Part shown: positions 23,672 to 32,031 of the stretch, one piece after another | Layout: every line of letters begins with the position of its first letter | How positions within the stretch are numbered: position 1 is the first letter of the stretch | Assembly: GCA_009782495.1 (NCBI GenBank) | Contig: WRIX01000012.1 | Coordinates: 1-39,808 of the forward strand | Length of the DNA stretch: 39,808 nt | From: Treponema sp. | GTDB lineage: Bacteria > Spirochaetota > Spirochaetia > Treponematales > Breznakiellaceae | Direction of reading: 5' to 3' | Notes under the pieces: model-generated | Told to the model about the DNA's origin: nothing | Seen by the model: only the letters and a program-made list of their open reading frames with translations | Databases searched by the model: none | Made by a program: the position numbers and the translations under genes

Positions 23672-24160
23672 ATGAAGCGTTTATTTTTTCCGTTGCTGTT
23701 GGTTTTTCTGGCAGCGGAGCTTTTTGCCCAGAATCTTACTGCTTTGGAAACACGGATTATTTCTGCGGGACCGGAAGAAATGCTTCGTATGGTAATGGAC
23801 CGCAATCTGGAACAGGATTTTTTGGACATCTACTATAAGTTTGAAGACAGGGAATTTCATGAATTCTTCCCCGAGTACATGGCCGTTTTTTCCGGAGTTA
23901 CCGAAGAAGAATGCCTGTTTATTGTACTTAAAGTGGCATTAGTTGCAGCGCTTGGTTCCGGGGATATATACAGCACGGAAGAAGCACTGGACTTCCTGGA
24001 TTTTTTCGGTGAAATCTCTTCCGCGGAAAATCGTTCGGAGATGCCGGATGATTTATTGGAATTAATGGAAAGCAGCCGCTATTGGCAGGATATCATTGCA
24101 TTTTACCGGATACTTGATCCCGAAGCATTTTTTAGAAAACGTTTTCCGGAAAATTTTTAA
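23672..24160 (+). CDS. exported hypothetical protein (162 aa)
   Basis: A clear signal peptide (MKRLFFPLLLVFLAAELFAQ) indicates export to the periplasm. The mature part is acidic and helical, with repeated short motifs such as ISAGPEEMLRMVMDRN and EALDFLDFFGEIS, and ends RKRFPENF. I cannot name a family. The gene begins 38 bp from the divergent glucosaminidase start and ends 20 bp before aspS, so it may be the first gene of an aspS-containing transcript. An AAAGAGG lies 17 nt before the ATG, too far for a normal ribosome site. This supports either a leaderless start or weak translation. Confidence 0.78.
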   Translation: MKRLFFPLLLVFLAAELFAQNLTALETRIISAGPEEMLRMVMDRNLEQDFLDIYYKFEDREFHEFFPEYMAVFSGVTEEECLFIVLKVALVAALGSGDIYSTEEALDFLDFFGEISSAENRSEMPDDLLELMESSRYWQDIIAFYRILDPEAFFRKRFPENF

Positions 24161-24180
24161 GACAAACGGATAAGCTTACG

Positions 24181-25980
24181 ATGGAACAGTACAAACGGAC
24201 TGAAGACTGCGGTTCATTAAGAAAAACTGACGCCGGAAAAACCGTTATTCTGAACGGATGGGTTAATAGAAAACGGGATCACGGCGGCATAAGTTTTATT
24301 AACCTGCGCGATCGCTATGGAATAACCCAAACAGTAGTCGGGGAAGATGCATCTTCCGAACTTACTGCATTGGTTTCCGAACTTCATAACGAATACTGCA
24401 TTGCCGTAGAAGGCGTGGTCAGACAAAGACCTGATTCAATGATAAACCCGGAAATGGCAACCGGCGAAATTGAGGTTGTTATTAAAAATCTTGTAATACT
24501 GAATAAATGCGATGTACTCCCGTTCCAAATCGAAGATAAAACAAATGCAAGCGAAGAACTGCGTCTCAGTTACCGTTACCTTGACCTTCGCTCGGCAGGA
24601 ATGCAGAAACGAATCCGGCTGCGGCATGAAGTAGTTTTTGCCGTGCGTGAATGGATGAATGCCAACGGTTTTTACGAAATTGAAACTCCTGCTTTTATCC
24701 GTTCCACTCCGGAGGGCGCACGGGATTATTTGGTTCCTTCACGGTTATACCCCGGCAGGTTCTACGCTCTGCCCCAATCCCCACAATTGTACAAGCAGCT
24801 TCTTATGGTATCGGGCTTTGACAAATACTTTCAGATTGCACGATGTTACAGGGACGAAGATGCCCGGGGAGACAGGCAGCCGGAGTTTACCCAAATTGAC
24901 ATTGAAATGAGTTATGTAAGCCGGGACGATGTACTTGCCATGACCGAAGCATTTATAGGCCATGTATTCAAAAAAACCCTGAAGCTTGACCTTCCGCCCC
25001 GGTTTAAACGGCTTACATTTGAAGAAGCCATGGAAAAATACGGCACAGACAAGCCCGACCTTCGTTTTGATCTTCCGTTGCTCGACTTTAGCTCATATGC
25101 TTTAATGGGGGATTTTCAGGCATTCAAGGATGCTTTGGAATCCGGCGGAGCTGTAAAAGCTCTGGTCGTTCCTTCCGCGGCATTTGGAAGCAATTCTGCC
25201 TATTCACGCAAGCAAATTGAAGAACTTGAAGCCCATGCAAAAATCTACAAGGCTCAAGGGCTTGCCTGGATGAGAGTAACAGGAACCGGAACTGAACCGG
25301 TTCTGGAAGGCGGTGTTTCAAAATTCTTTACCGAAAATCACAAGGCAATAATTGCCGGTTTGAATGCAAAACCGGGTGATTTAATACTTATTACCGCAGA
25401 TATAAAAAAGAAGACGGCCAATGTTGCTCTGGGGGCAGTCCGTTCCAAACTTGGCAAAGACCTTGGCCTCTGCGGACAGGACGCTTTTGAATTTGTGTGG
25501 ATTATCGACTTCCCTCTCTTTGAATACAACGAAGAAGAACAGCGGTGGGAGGCCGCACACCATATGTTTTCCCGGCCTCAGGAACAATACCTGACAACCC
25601 TGGAATCCGATCCGGGCCCGGTTAAAGGGGACCTCTACGACCTTGTTCTTAACGGCTATGAATTGGCATCAGGCTCAATCAGGATTCACGAGCCGGAATT
25701 GCAAAAACGGATTTTCTCCATTGTTGGAATAAGCAGGGAAGAAGCGGAAACAAGATTTGGTTTTTTAACCAATGCATTTAAATACGGAGCGCCTCCGCAC
25801 GGCGGCATAGCTCCGGGGCTGGATCGTCTGGTAATGCTTATGGCAGGAGAAACATCAATAAAAGAAGTAATTGCGTTTCCAAAAAATTCTTTCGCCGTAA
25901 ATCCTATGGACAACTGTCCCGGCGAAGTAGAACAGAAACAACTGGACGAACTTCATCTTTCAGTTATCAAAAAAGAATAA
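24181..25980 (+). CDS. aspS: aspartyl-tRNA synthetase
   Basis: Class II aminoacyl-tRNA synthetase that charges tRNA-Asp. The N-terminal anticodon-binding OB domain (about 1-105) includes ILNGWVNRKRDHGGISFINLRDRYG. The catalytic core has motif 2 RCYRDEDARGDRQPEFTQIDIEMS (about 222-245) and motif 3 GGIAPGLDRLVML (about 541-553). Between them is the large bacterial-type GAD insertion (about 290-420), which places it in the bacterial AspRS group. The total of 599 aa is typical. Whether it also charges tRNA-Asn cannot be told from the sequence. The ATG has only a weak GGA upstream. The next gene, a chromate transporter, follows after a shared hairpin element. Confidence 0.97.
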   Translation: MEQYKRTEDCGSLRKTDAGKTVILNGWVNRKRDHGGISFINLRDRYGITQTVVGEDASSELTALVSELHNEYCIAVEGVVRQRPDSMINPEMATGEIEVVIKNLVILNKCDVLPFQIEDKTNASEELRLSYRYLDLRSAGMQKRIRLRHEVVFAVREWMNANGFYEIETPAFIRSTPEGARDYLVPSRLYPGRFYALPQSPQLYKQLLMVSGFDKYFQIARCYRDEDARGDRQPEFTQIDIEMSYVSRDDVLAMTEAFIGHVFKKTLKLDLPPRFKRLTFEEAMEKYGTDKPDLRFDLPLLDFSSYALMGDFQAFKDALESGGAVKALVVPSAAFGSNSAYSRKQIEELEAHAKIYKAQGLAWMRVTGTGTEPVLEGGVSKFFTENHKAIIAGLNAKPGDLILITADIKKKTANVALGAVRSKLGKDLGLCGQDAFEFVWIIDFPLFEYNEEEQRWEAAHHMFSRPQEQYLTTLESDPGPVKGDLYDLVLNGYELASGSIRIHEPELQKRIFSIVGISREEAETRFGFLTNAFKYGAPPHGGIAPGLDRLVMLMAGETSIKEVIAFPKNSFAVNPMDNCPGEVEQKQLDELHLSVIKKE

Positions 25981-25986
25981 ATAATT

Positions 25987-26004
25987 CGCCGCCAGGAGGC
26001 GGCG
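25987..26004 (+). promoter_or_regulatory. hairpin enclosing the Shine-Dalgarno of the chromate transporter gene (shared motif, copy 2)
   Basis: CGCCGCC-AGGA-GGCGGCG forms a 7-bp stem. Compared with copy 1 at 6799-6816, the inner five pairs and loop are identical, while the two outer pairs changed from T-A and A-T to C-G and G-C. Both members of each pair changed together. AGGAGG is at 25994-25999 and TGTGCATGA follows, as in copy 1. Confidence 0.65.
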
Positions 26005-26009
26005 TGTGC

Positions 26010-26570
26010 ATGAAAGAGTACCTCGATCTTTTTTGGACTTTTATCAGAATCGGAGCGGTGACCTTCGGCGGCGGATATGCAATGGTCCCTGTACTGGAAA
26101 GGGAATTAATCCGGGGCAAGGGCTGGATAACCATGGATGATGTGCTGGATTACTATACCATCGCCCAGGTAACTCCCGGGCTTATTGCAATTAATGTTTC
26201 TACTTTTGTCGGCTACAAGCGAAAAGGACTTCCCGGCGGTATTGCTGCCACAATTGGTTTTATTATACCCGGCGTAACCCTGATGACAATCATCTCTGTT
26301 TTTATCAGCCGCTTTGCTGAATTTGAAACTGTTCAGCACGTTTTTGCAGGCATCCGGGTTGCTGTCGGCGCCCTTATACTCAATACAATATTCCGTATGA
26401 TAAAAGGTTTCTTTAAGGATATAAAAAGCGTGGCCATTTTTGCTGTTGCCTTTGCCCTTTCCGCCCTTATGGGACAATCTCCTGTATATATAATACTTGG
26501 CGCAGGTTTTTTGGGATGGCTGCTGTATATGCCAAAAAACCATAAAGAACAAAGTAACGGCAACACATGA
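26010..26570 (+). CDS. chromate transporter (CHR family), first half of a split pair
   Basis: A 187-aa short-chain CHR-family membrane protein. The family signatures are present: FGGGYAMVPVLERELI with GKGW near the N-terminus, and AQVTPGLIAINVSTFVGYKRKGLPGG. Hydrophobic helices follow to the end. Short CHR proteins come in pairs that together equal one long ChrA, and the second half is encoded by the next gene, overlapping by 4 nt. They export chromate in some bacteria, but the natural substrate in anaerobic spirochetes is unknown. Start options are the GTG at 26004 and the ATG at 26010, which lie 4 and 10 nt after AGGAGG in a hairpin. I chose the ATG. Confidence 0.92.
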   Translation: MKEYLDLFWTFIRIGAVTFGGGYAMVPVLERELIRGKGWITMDDVLDYYTIAQVTPGLIAINVSTFVGYKRKGLPGGIAATIGFIIPGVTLMTIISVFISRFAEFETVQHVFAGIRVAVGALILNTIFRMIKGFFKDIKSVAIFAVAFALSALMGQSPVYIILGAGFLGWLLYMPKNHKEQSNGNT

Positions 26571-27130
26571 ATTATTTAGCGCTTTACGTTAAATTTTTTA
26601 AAATAGGTCTTTTTTCCGTAGGCGGAGGGCTTGCAACCCTTCCCTTCCTGTACGAAATGGCGGCTAATAACGGTTTTTTTACAGCGGAAGATATTGGGAA
26701 TTTTCTTGCCATAGCCCAGTCATCTCCGGGTGCAATCGGAGTTAATACCAGCGCCCAGATAGGCTATCTTGCAGGAGGCATACCCGGAGCAATTCTTGTT
26801 GCTTTGGGTTTGGTAAGTCCGGCGATCATTATAATCACGATTGTATCCCGCGTTCTTCCGGCCTTTAAGGAAAACATAACCGTTAAAGCCGTATTCTCTG
26901 GACTCCGTCCGGCTGCTACGGGATTGATCTTTGCCGCAGGTTTTGGAGTAATGGCATTATCGCTGTATTCCGCGGATATTATCAGTCAGGGAGGAATCTG
27001 GTACGAAGGCATAAGATGGAAAGAAATGATCTTGATGCTGGTTCTATTTATCCTGGTTTTAAAATTTAAAAAACATCCAATACTGTATATCACCGCAGCG
27101 GGAATTGCCGGGGTCATATTTGGTTTATAA
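26567..27130 (+). CDS. chromate transporter (CHR family), second half of a split pair
   Basis: A 187-aa membrane protein homologous to its upstream neighbour. It has the same motifs in the same order: VGGGLATLPFLYEMAANNGF, then AIAQSSPGAIGVNTSAQIGYLAGGIPGA, then several hydrophobic helices. In short-chain CHR systems the two halves insert in opposite orientation and work as a heterodimer. The ATGA overlap (26567-26570) provides equal translation of both halves. The 3' end overlaps the convergent radical SAM gene by 17 bp, leaving no room for a separate terminator. Confidence 0.92.
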   Translation: MNYLALYVKFFKIGLFSVGGGLATLPFLYEMAANNGFFTAEDIGNFLAIAQSSPGAIGVNTSAQIGYLAGGIPGAILVALGLVSPAIIIITIVSRVLPAFKENITVKAVFSGLRPAATGLIFAAGFGVMALSLYSADIISQGGIWYEGIRWKEMILMLVLFILVLKFKKHPILYITAAGIAGVIFGL

Positions 27131-28307
27131 TTGTTTTTAACGCATCCTCCAATTCCGGTTTTGGTATACCCCAATTCCTTCCAAACCTGTCCAGCAATTT
27201 TTGCGATACATCCATAAAACGGGCAAACACAGCTTCTCCGGGTATTGTTAACCGGGAAAGCAGGTCAGGAAAAGAACGGCGGTTTACAATTTGTTCCCAA
27301 AAACGGGCAAAGTTCTTTATTTTTTCCATATCAGATGCCGGGAGGCAATCTGTTTCTGTCACTTCGTATGGTGCAACCGTATTATGCACTATGGAAAAAT
27401 GATCTTTTATAGCTTTGTCATAAATTGGTGTTCCCGGCAGACACTTGAGTATACCCAACTGTATTTCAAACGGCGCGGAACTGCCTGCTCCGCTAAGAGT
27501 TATCCATAAACGATCAAATCCATTTCCGAATGATCCAATGTCTTCGCCGGGAAGACCGGCGATAAGATCGACATGAAGTATTGCATTGGTTTTTTCCCTT
27601 AAAAAACGCAGAACTTCCAGTTCTTTTTCGGGGTTGCTGATCCTGTGAATCAAAGCGTTGGTTTTAGCGTTAAAACTTTGTATACCTATCTCCAGCCTGA
27701 TTGTTTCCGGCGGAAATAATGCCAGAATATTACACAATTCTTCCGGAAAAACAGCGGGGATCATCTCAAAATGAAATTGAACGCTGTAATGTTCTGTCTT
27801 TAAAAGACAGAATTCCAGAATTTTTACGGCTCTTGTCAGCTTAATATTAAAACTGCGATCAAGAAATTTAATGGTCTTTATTTTACCCCGGCACCGTTGC
27901 AACAGCCTGTCAAAATCGTTAAAAAACGACTCAAGAGGGAATTCCCTGAGCGAAACATTAGCAGCACTTTGGCAGAACGCACAACTGTAAGGACAACCTC
28001 TGGATGATTCTGCATAGATTAGCTTATGCTCGAGATCTTCTTCGGTATATAAATTATAGGCATTTTTAACAATATTTAGATCGGCTTCCCCTCCCTCAAT
28101 GAATTTACCGTAAGTTTTTTTTGCCGTAATCAAATCTTCCGACACAGCCCGGCATAGTTGTGCAAAAATCAACTCTCCTTCACCGCGTATCACAAAATCC
28201 GCATAATTAAAAATTTCGGTCTCTGGCGGCAAAGGCGTAAGCTCAGGACCGCCAAGAACAATCACAGGTTTTTTTTCCGGCCATTCATTTTCCAGGTCAC
28301 GAAGCAT
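27114..28307 (-). CDS. radical SAM protein of the B12-binding type, lacking the N-terminal half of the B12 domain
   Basis: The [4Fe-4S] motif is intact: C105, C109 and C112 in SSRGCPYSCAFC. The barrel that follows has EIGIQSFN and HVDLIAGLPGED, typical of radical SAM enzymes with an upstream cobalamin-binding domain. Only the end of that domain is encoded (VIVLGGPELTPLPPETE...DFVIRGEGE). Roughly 70-80 residues, including the usual DxHxxG cobalamin loop, are missing. An in-frame TAA stands immediately before the ATG, so no simple upstream start restores it. The start codon lies inside the last codons of the sensor gene (28297-28307), so the two are translationally coupled. The substrate is unknown. 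Confidence 0.88.
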   Translation of the reverse strand: MLRDLENEWPEKKPVIVLGGPELTPLPPETEIFNYADFVIRGEGELIFAQLCRAVSEDLITAKKTYGKFIEGGEADLNIVKNAYNLYTEEDLEHKLIYAESSRGCPYSCAFCQSAANVSLREFPLESFFNDFDRLLQRCRGKIKTIKFLDRSFNIKLTRAVKILEFCLLKTEHYSVQFHFEMIPAVFPEELCNILALFPPETIRLEIGIQSFNAKTNALIHRISNPEKELEVLRFLREKTNAILHVDLIAGLPGEDIGSFGNGFDRLWITLSGAGSSAPFEIQLGILKCLPGTPIYDKAIKDHFSIVHNTVAPYEVTETDCLPASDMEKIKNFARFWEQIVNRRSFPDLLSRLTIPGEAVFARFMDVSQKLLDRFGRNWGIPKPELEDALKTIINQI

Positions 28308-30294
28308 TTAACTCTTCCAGGCGGCCCGAAGTTTTTACTTTCTTGTTCTCATCATCATCAGCGCTAAAACTGCCCTGATCATCAAACTCGGAACGCATAC
28401 TGGCAAAAGGAGAAACGATTTCAAAATCACTTTCTGCGGCCGGCTCTGCAGGATCCTCTGATTTAGCCGAAACTTCAAATTCTATCTTGCTTGCAACATC
28501 CTTTTCAGAGTCAGAAAAAGAAAGAGGAACGGGACCGGTTGATTCCGGTTCATCCAATTCTTCCAGTTCTTCAAGCTCTTCCAGCTCTCCGTCATCGCCG
28601 GATATTCCGCCTTCATCCATTAAATTATCAACCAGTTCAAGATCGGAAGATTCAACAATAATTGGGATCGATGAAGATGTTACCGTTGTTGTACCGGGAG
28701 CTTCATCCAGCCCGGCAATTTCTTCCGGTTCCGAAAGTTCATCCACTTCCAGCGGTTCTTCGGAATCAGAGAGCTCTTCCAGTTCTTCCAATTCTTCCAG
28801 AGCGTCTTCTTCGGAAACTCCTTCATGTTCAACCAAATCTTCTTCAAATATTTCCGATTCACTGCCCAGCTCTTCAACTTCTTCTTCATCTCCCAGTTCT
28901 TCCAAAACCTCTTCTGCTTCGGAAGAAAGACCGGCGCCGGAAGAATCTGCCGGAGCGCCGGCATTGGCAAACGGCATTAATGCAGCCATTGTATCTGAAG
29001 CTGGCCCGCCGCCCGGAATTACCGGAGAGGTTCCGGCTGCCAGGAGCATACGGTTCAGAATATTCTGGAGTTTATCCTCGTCTATTGCCAAACGGGTTTC
29101 ACGCTTGCCGCCAATAGCAGTAAGTATTTCATCCCAGGATTTATCAATAAGATTATCTATATCTGTAACAAGTTCCTGCTTTCCCTTAACACCGCGCTTT
29201 AATTCGATCCTTACATCTTCCCTGCGCTGTTCCAGTTCCCTGTACCAATGGTTCCAGTCCATTTCACCTTTACGTTCGTAGTATTCCCGAATCAATGAAA
29301 GCTGGAGGTTTTTCAGCCGGTTCTGAACGATGGTCATGGTATCCGGCTGGAGGTTAAGTGCAAGAAAGATGGAAAGGAAAATGGTCAGAAAAATAGCAGT
29401 AAGCAGAATTACCTTCATGGACTGAGGGAAAGCGAAGAGGGATTCGTCCACTACCCGGCCGATAAAAAGACCTTGTTCGGTTTTTTCTGAAATCAGAGCC
29501 AAAGCGGAACCGGACATACTGGAATCCAGAGTGGTAAGGTTTAAAAGACCTTCATTCCATATTGAAGAAATAACCGGAATTAACACATCCGCTTCATCAA
29601 GAGCATGGGGAAGACCTGAAACCATTCCGGGGGGATCAGAAACAACCGAAAAATTTTCCCCTATTTTAACCCGGCCTTCAGCGATCAGCCGGTCAGCCAC
29701 TGCCCGGACAGAAACAGAATAAAACACCGTTCCCCGGTATACTTCCATGGAATCGTAAAAAGGAAATGAAAAAATAATTCTTTCATTCTGCTGATCCAGG
29801 GTGATTTTGGGATTCCCTCCGGAAGGAACCGCAATTTCCGGATAGGGAACATACGGAGAGGTCTCGTCATAATTTCTGTAAGAAATGGTTTCGGCGCTTC
29901 GGTTAAGAATGTCAGCAACGCTGGTAGAAAAGTGAATCCTTATACCCCCGGCGTCGACAAAGCGTACCGATTGGATCCCCTTTTGTGATTCCAAAAGCAA
30001 GCCATAAACACGGGTACGTTCAAAAATATCCTGGGCTGCCTGGTTGGGCAGAAAACTTCTCTTAACCGCATCGGTAGCAAGAGCAGCAGAAAACCGGTCA
30101 CTCAATTCATTAAAGAAGTTTTGAATCGTACCGGCATCCTGCTCAGTTTCCCTTTCCAGGGATCTGGTTATGGAAGGATTATAAAAACGGGTTTCTACAA
30201 GATTGAAGAAGCCGGTGAATGCCAGAACAGAAAAACCCGCTGCCAATACTACCGCTATTAGGAGTGAAAGAGCAGCTTTTTGAGAAACAGTCAC
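28297..30294 (-). CDS. membrane protein with extracytoplasmic sensor-like domain and long acidic cytoplasmic tail
   Basis: From the GTG at 30294 the protein has 665 residues. A helix at 7-30 and another at about 292-315 (VILLTAIFLTIFLSIFLAL) bracket a ~260-residue extracytoplasmic region resembling a Cache-type sensor. After the second helix comes a basic coiled coil (LIREYYERKGEMDWNHWYRELEQRRED). A ~230-residue acidic low-complexity tail follows, dominated by EELEELEEL blocks. There is no HAMP, kinase, chemotaxis or cyclase domain. The track start at 30483 would overlap hflX on the other strand. The GTG at 30294 has GGTGGGG just upstream; the ATG at 30402 is the alternative. It is coupled to the radical SAM gene. 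Confidence 0.83.
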   Translation of the reverse strand: MTVSQKAALSLLIAVVLAAGFSVLAFTGFFNLVETRFYNPSITRSLERETEQDAGTIQNFFNELSDRFSAALATDAVKRSFLPNQAAQDIFERTRVYGLLLESQKGIQSVRFVDAGGIRIHFSTSVADILNRSAETISYRNYDETSPYVPYPEIAVPSGGNPKITLDQQNERIIFSFPFYDSMEVYRGTVFYSVSVRAVADRLIAEGRVKIGENFSVVSDPPGMVSGLPHALDEADVLIPVISSIWNEGLLNLTTLDSSMSGSALALISEKTEQGLFIGRVVDESLFAFPQSMKVILLTAIFLTIFLSIFLALNLQPDTMTIVQNRLKNLQLSLIREYYERKGEMDWNHWYRELEQRREDVRIELKRGVKGKQELVTDIDNLIDKSWDEILTAIGGKRETRLAIDEDKLQNILNRMLLAAGTSPVIPGGGPASDTMAALMPFANAGAPADSSGAGLSSEAEEVLEELGDEEEVEELGSESEIFEEDLVEHEGVSEEDALEELEELEELSDSEEPLEVDELSEPEEIAGLDEAPGTTTVTSSSIPIIVESSDLELVDNLMDEGGISGDDGELEELEELEELDEPESTGPVPLSFSDSEKDVASKIEFEVSAKSEDPAEPAAESDFEIVSPFASMRSEFDDQGSFSADDDENKKVKTSGRLEELNAS
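28554..28800. repeat. period-9 nucleotide repeats encoding E-E-L runs
   Basis: Two blocks (28554-28588 and 28771-28800) repeat TTCTTCCAG-like 9-mers, reading E-E-L on the minus strand. Such short-period repeats can expand or contract without losing frame. They also create a spurious serine-rich ORF on the plus strand. Confidence 0.7.
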
Positions 30295-30409
30295 CGAACC
30301 CCACCTGAGAAAAAGATTATTCCTTACAATTATCGGAATAAAAGCAGGCTTTATAATAGTATACAAAGATAGTATATCTAAAAGATGATATTTATGCCAC
30401 ATTAATCCA

Positions 30410-31537
30410 GTGAAACCTTTGCATACAGTCGAAACCGAACCAATCAGGGTCTTTTTGGCGGAAATAAGGTCCGGCGCCGACACAGAACCACTGACTGCGG
30501 AACTGAGAGGGCTGACAAATACCCTGGGACTGAATATTGTCGGGTCAGAAACCGTTGTTATCAGGGATCGTAAAGGCTTTTTTCCGGGCAGCGGAAAACT
30601 AAAGGAATTATCGGAAAAAGCGCTCTCGGCCGGGGCTCAGTGTATTATTTTTGACAGTGAATTAAGCCCATCCCAACAGCGGAAATGGGAAGCATTGTGC
30701 GGCCTGTCCGTTTTGGACCGGCAGGAGCTGATTATAAGGATTTTTGCAAGCCGGGCAAAAACCAGAGAAGCCGGACTCCAGGCGGAGCTGGCAGAACTTC
30801 TCTATGCCCTGCCCCGGCTTTCTCACAAATACATAGATTTATCCCGGCAACGGGGCGGCCGTTACGGTACCCGCGGCTCCGGCGAAACCCAGTTGGAAAC
30901 CGACAGACGGCAAATACGCGAACGAATCGGTTCTTTGCGAAAAGAAATTGAGGATGTACGAACCAACCGGATGCTTCAGCGTAAACAGCGAAAAAAACAG
31001 GGAATTGCAGTTTGCGCCCTGGTTGGTTATACCAATGCAGGGAAATCTTCCCTTCACCGGGCATTAACCGGCTCGGAAGCATTGGTAGAAAACAAACTTT
31101 TCGCCACTTTGGACCCCACAGCCCGCAGGGTATACCGGCAGAGTCCTTCCGGAAAAGGAAAAACCATCATTTTTGTCGATACCGTTGGTTTTATCCGCCG
31201 GCTTCCTCATAATCTGGTTGACGCCTTTAAATCGACACTGGAAGAGGTCTGCCAGGCGGATATTTTAATTCATGTGCTGGATGCCTCCGATCCTTCATGG
31301 AAAGAACATTCCGGGACGGTTCAGGGACAGCTTAAAGAGCTGGGAGCGGAAAACATTCCCCTTATCACAGTTTTGAACAAAGCGGATCTTCTGACAACTG
31401 AGGAACTTATTGCGTTAGAAACAGCTGTCAGCAGGGAAATCCCGGCCTTTTCGTCCGCCATTACAGCTGTTTCCGCCAAAAACAAAGAAGGCCTGGAGCC
31501 GCTATGGAAATTAATTGAAAAAAGACTTAAGTTTTAA
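30410..31537 (+). CDS. hflX: GTPase HflX (ribosome rescue/splitting)
   Basis: HflX is a translational GTPase that splits stalled ribosomes. The N-terminal domain (about 1-170) has GSGKLKELSEKA and the family marker GERGPGETQLE in the variant form RYGTRGSGETQLETDRR. The coiled region (ERIGSLRKEIEDVR) leads to the G domain: G1 GYTNAGKSS (206-214), G3 DTVGFIRRLPH, G4 NKAD (about 323) and G5 SAKNKEG. At 375 aa it is slightly short but complete. The start is a GTG at 30410 with no evident ribosome site. The gene diverges from the sensor gene, and its 3' end carries the sigma-28 promoter of fliS. Confidence 0.95.
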   Translation: MKPLHTVETEPIRVFLAEIRSGADTEPLTAELRGLTNTLGLNIVGSETVVIRDRKGFFPGSGKLKELSEKALSAGAQCIIFDSELSPSQQRKWEALCGLSVLDRQELIIRIFASRAKTREAGLQAELAELLYALPRLSHKYIDLSRQRGGRYGTRGSGETQLETDRRQIRERIGSLRKEIEDVRTNRMLQRKQRKKQGIAVCALVGYTNAGKSSLHRALTGSEALVENKLFATLDPTARRVYRQSPSGKGKTIIFVDTVGFIRRLPHNLVDAFKSTLEEVCQADILIHVLDASDPSWKEHSGTVQGQLKELGAENIPLITVLNKADLLTTEELIALETAVSREIPAFSSAITAVSAKNKEGLEPLWKLIEKRLKF

Positions 31538-31553
31538 TTTTCCCTGCCGATAC
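31527..31553 (+). promoter_or_regulatory. sigma-28 (FliA) promoter of fliS
   Basis: TTAAGTTT (31527-31534), 11 nt, then GCCGATAC (31546-31553). The sigma-28 consensus is TAAAGTTT-N11-GCCGATAA, so 14 of 16 positions match with exact spacing. It overlaps the hflX stop codon. Transcription would start near 31560, about 28 nt before the fliS ATG. Confidence 0.8.
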
Positions 31554-31588
31554 TGGAGTGGTAAAGATCTAACTTGGGGAGGGTTATT

Positions 31589-32029
31589 ATGGCATATACC
31601 AACGCATTATCCGCTTATAAAGAAACGAGGATTCGTACCGCCAGTCCCGGGCAGCTTATAGTCATGCTCTATGACGAAGCGGTAAAACAACTGGATCAAG
31701 GTCTTGAGCTTCTGAGTTTGAATAAATCCAGCAAACAAGATCCGTCCAGAATCGAGGTAATCGGCAAGGCAATTATCAAAGCCAGGGATATTGTTACAGA
31801 ACTAATGGTTTCTCTGGACTTTGAACAGGGCGGCGAAATTGCCCAGAATCTTTTTGCGCTGTATACATGGTTTAACAAGGAATTGCTGGAAGCACATATA
31901 GCAATGGACATAGCCAGGATTGGAGCGGTCAAAAACCAATTGGCTGATCTTAGATCCGCCTGGGTTGATATTGCAGTCAAAACCAATACCGAAAACCGTC
32001 CTGTTGAGGGCGTTAATATAGCAGGTTGA
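31589..32029 (+). CDS. fliS: flagellar export chaperone FliS
   Basis: FliS keeps flagellin unfolded in the cytoplasm and delivers it to the flagellar export gate. The N-terminus AYTNALSAYKETRIRTASPGQLIVMLYDEAVKQLDQG is diagnostic, followed by the four-helix bundle with AIIKARDIVTELMVSLDFEQGGEIAQNLFALYTWFNKEL. At 146 aa it is normal in length. The track began at a TTG (31574). The ATG at 31589 is right because GGGGAGGG ends 5 nt before it. A sigma-28 promoter lies upstream, and the FlgN-like gene starts 2 nt after the stop. This fits late flagellar expression. Confidence 0.96.
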   Translation: MAYTNALSAYKETRIRTASPGQLIVMLYDEAVKQLDQGLELLSLNKSSKQDPSRIEVIGKAIIKARDIVTELMVSLDFEQGGEIAQNLFALYTWFNKELLEAHIAMDIARIGAVKNQLADLRSAWVDIAVKTNTENRPVEGVNIAG

Positions 32030-32031
32030 TA

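Noticed and set aside
28487-29281. 264-codon serine-rich ORF on the plus strand
   Set aside because: It is the antisense of the Glu/Leu-rich tail of the membrane protein gene; GAA/GAG codons read backwards give serine runs. No ribosome site or conserved motif.
30295-30483. N-terminal extension of the membrane sensor overlapping hflX
   Set aside because: The overlap with a certain gene on the other strand and the ribosome site before the GTG at 30294 argue for the shorter form.
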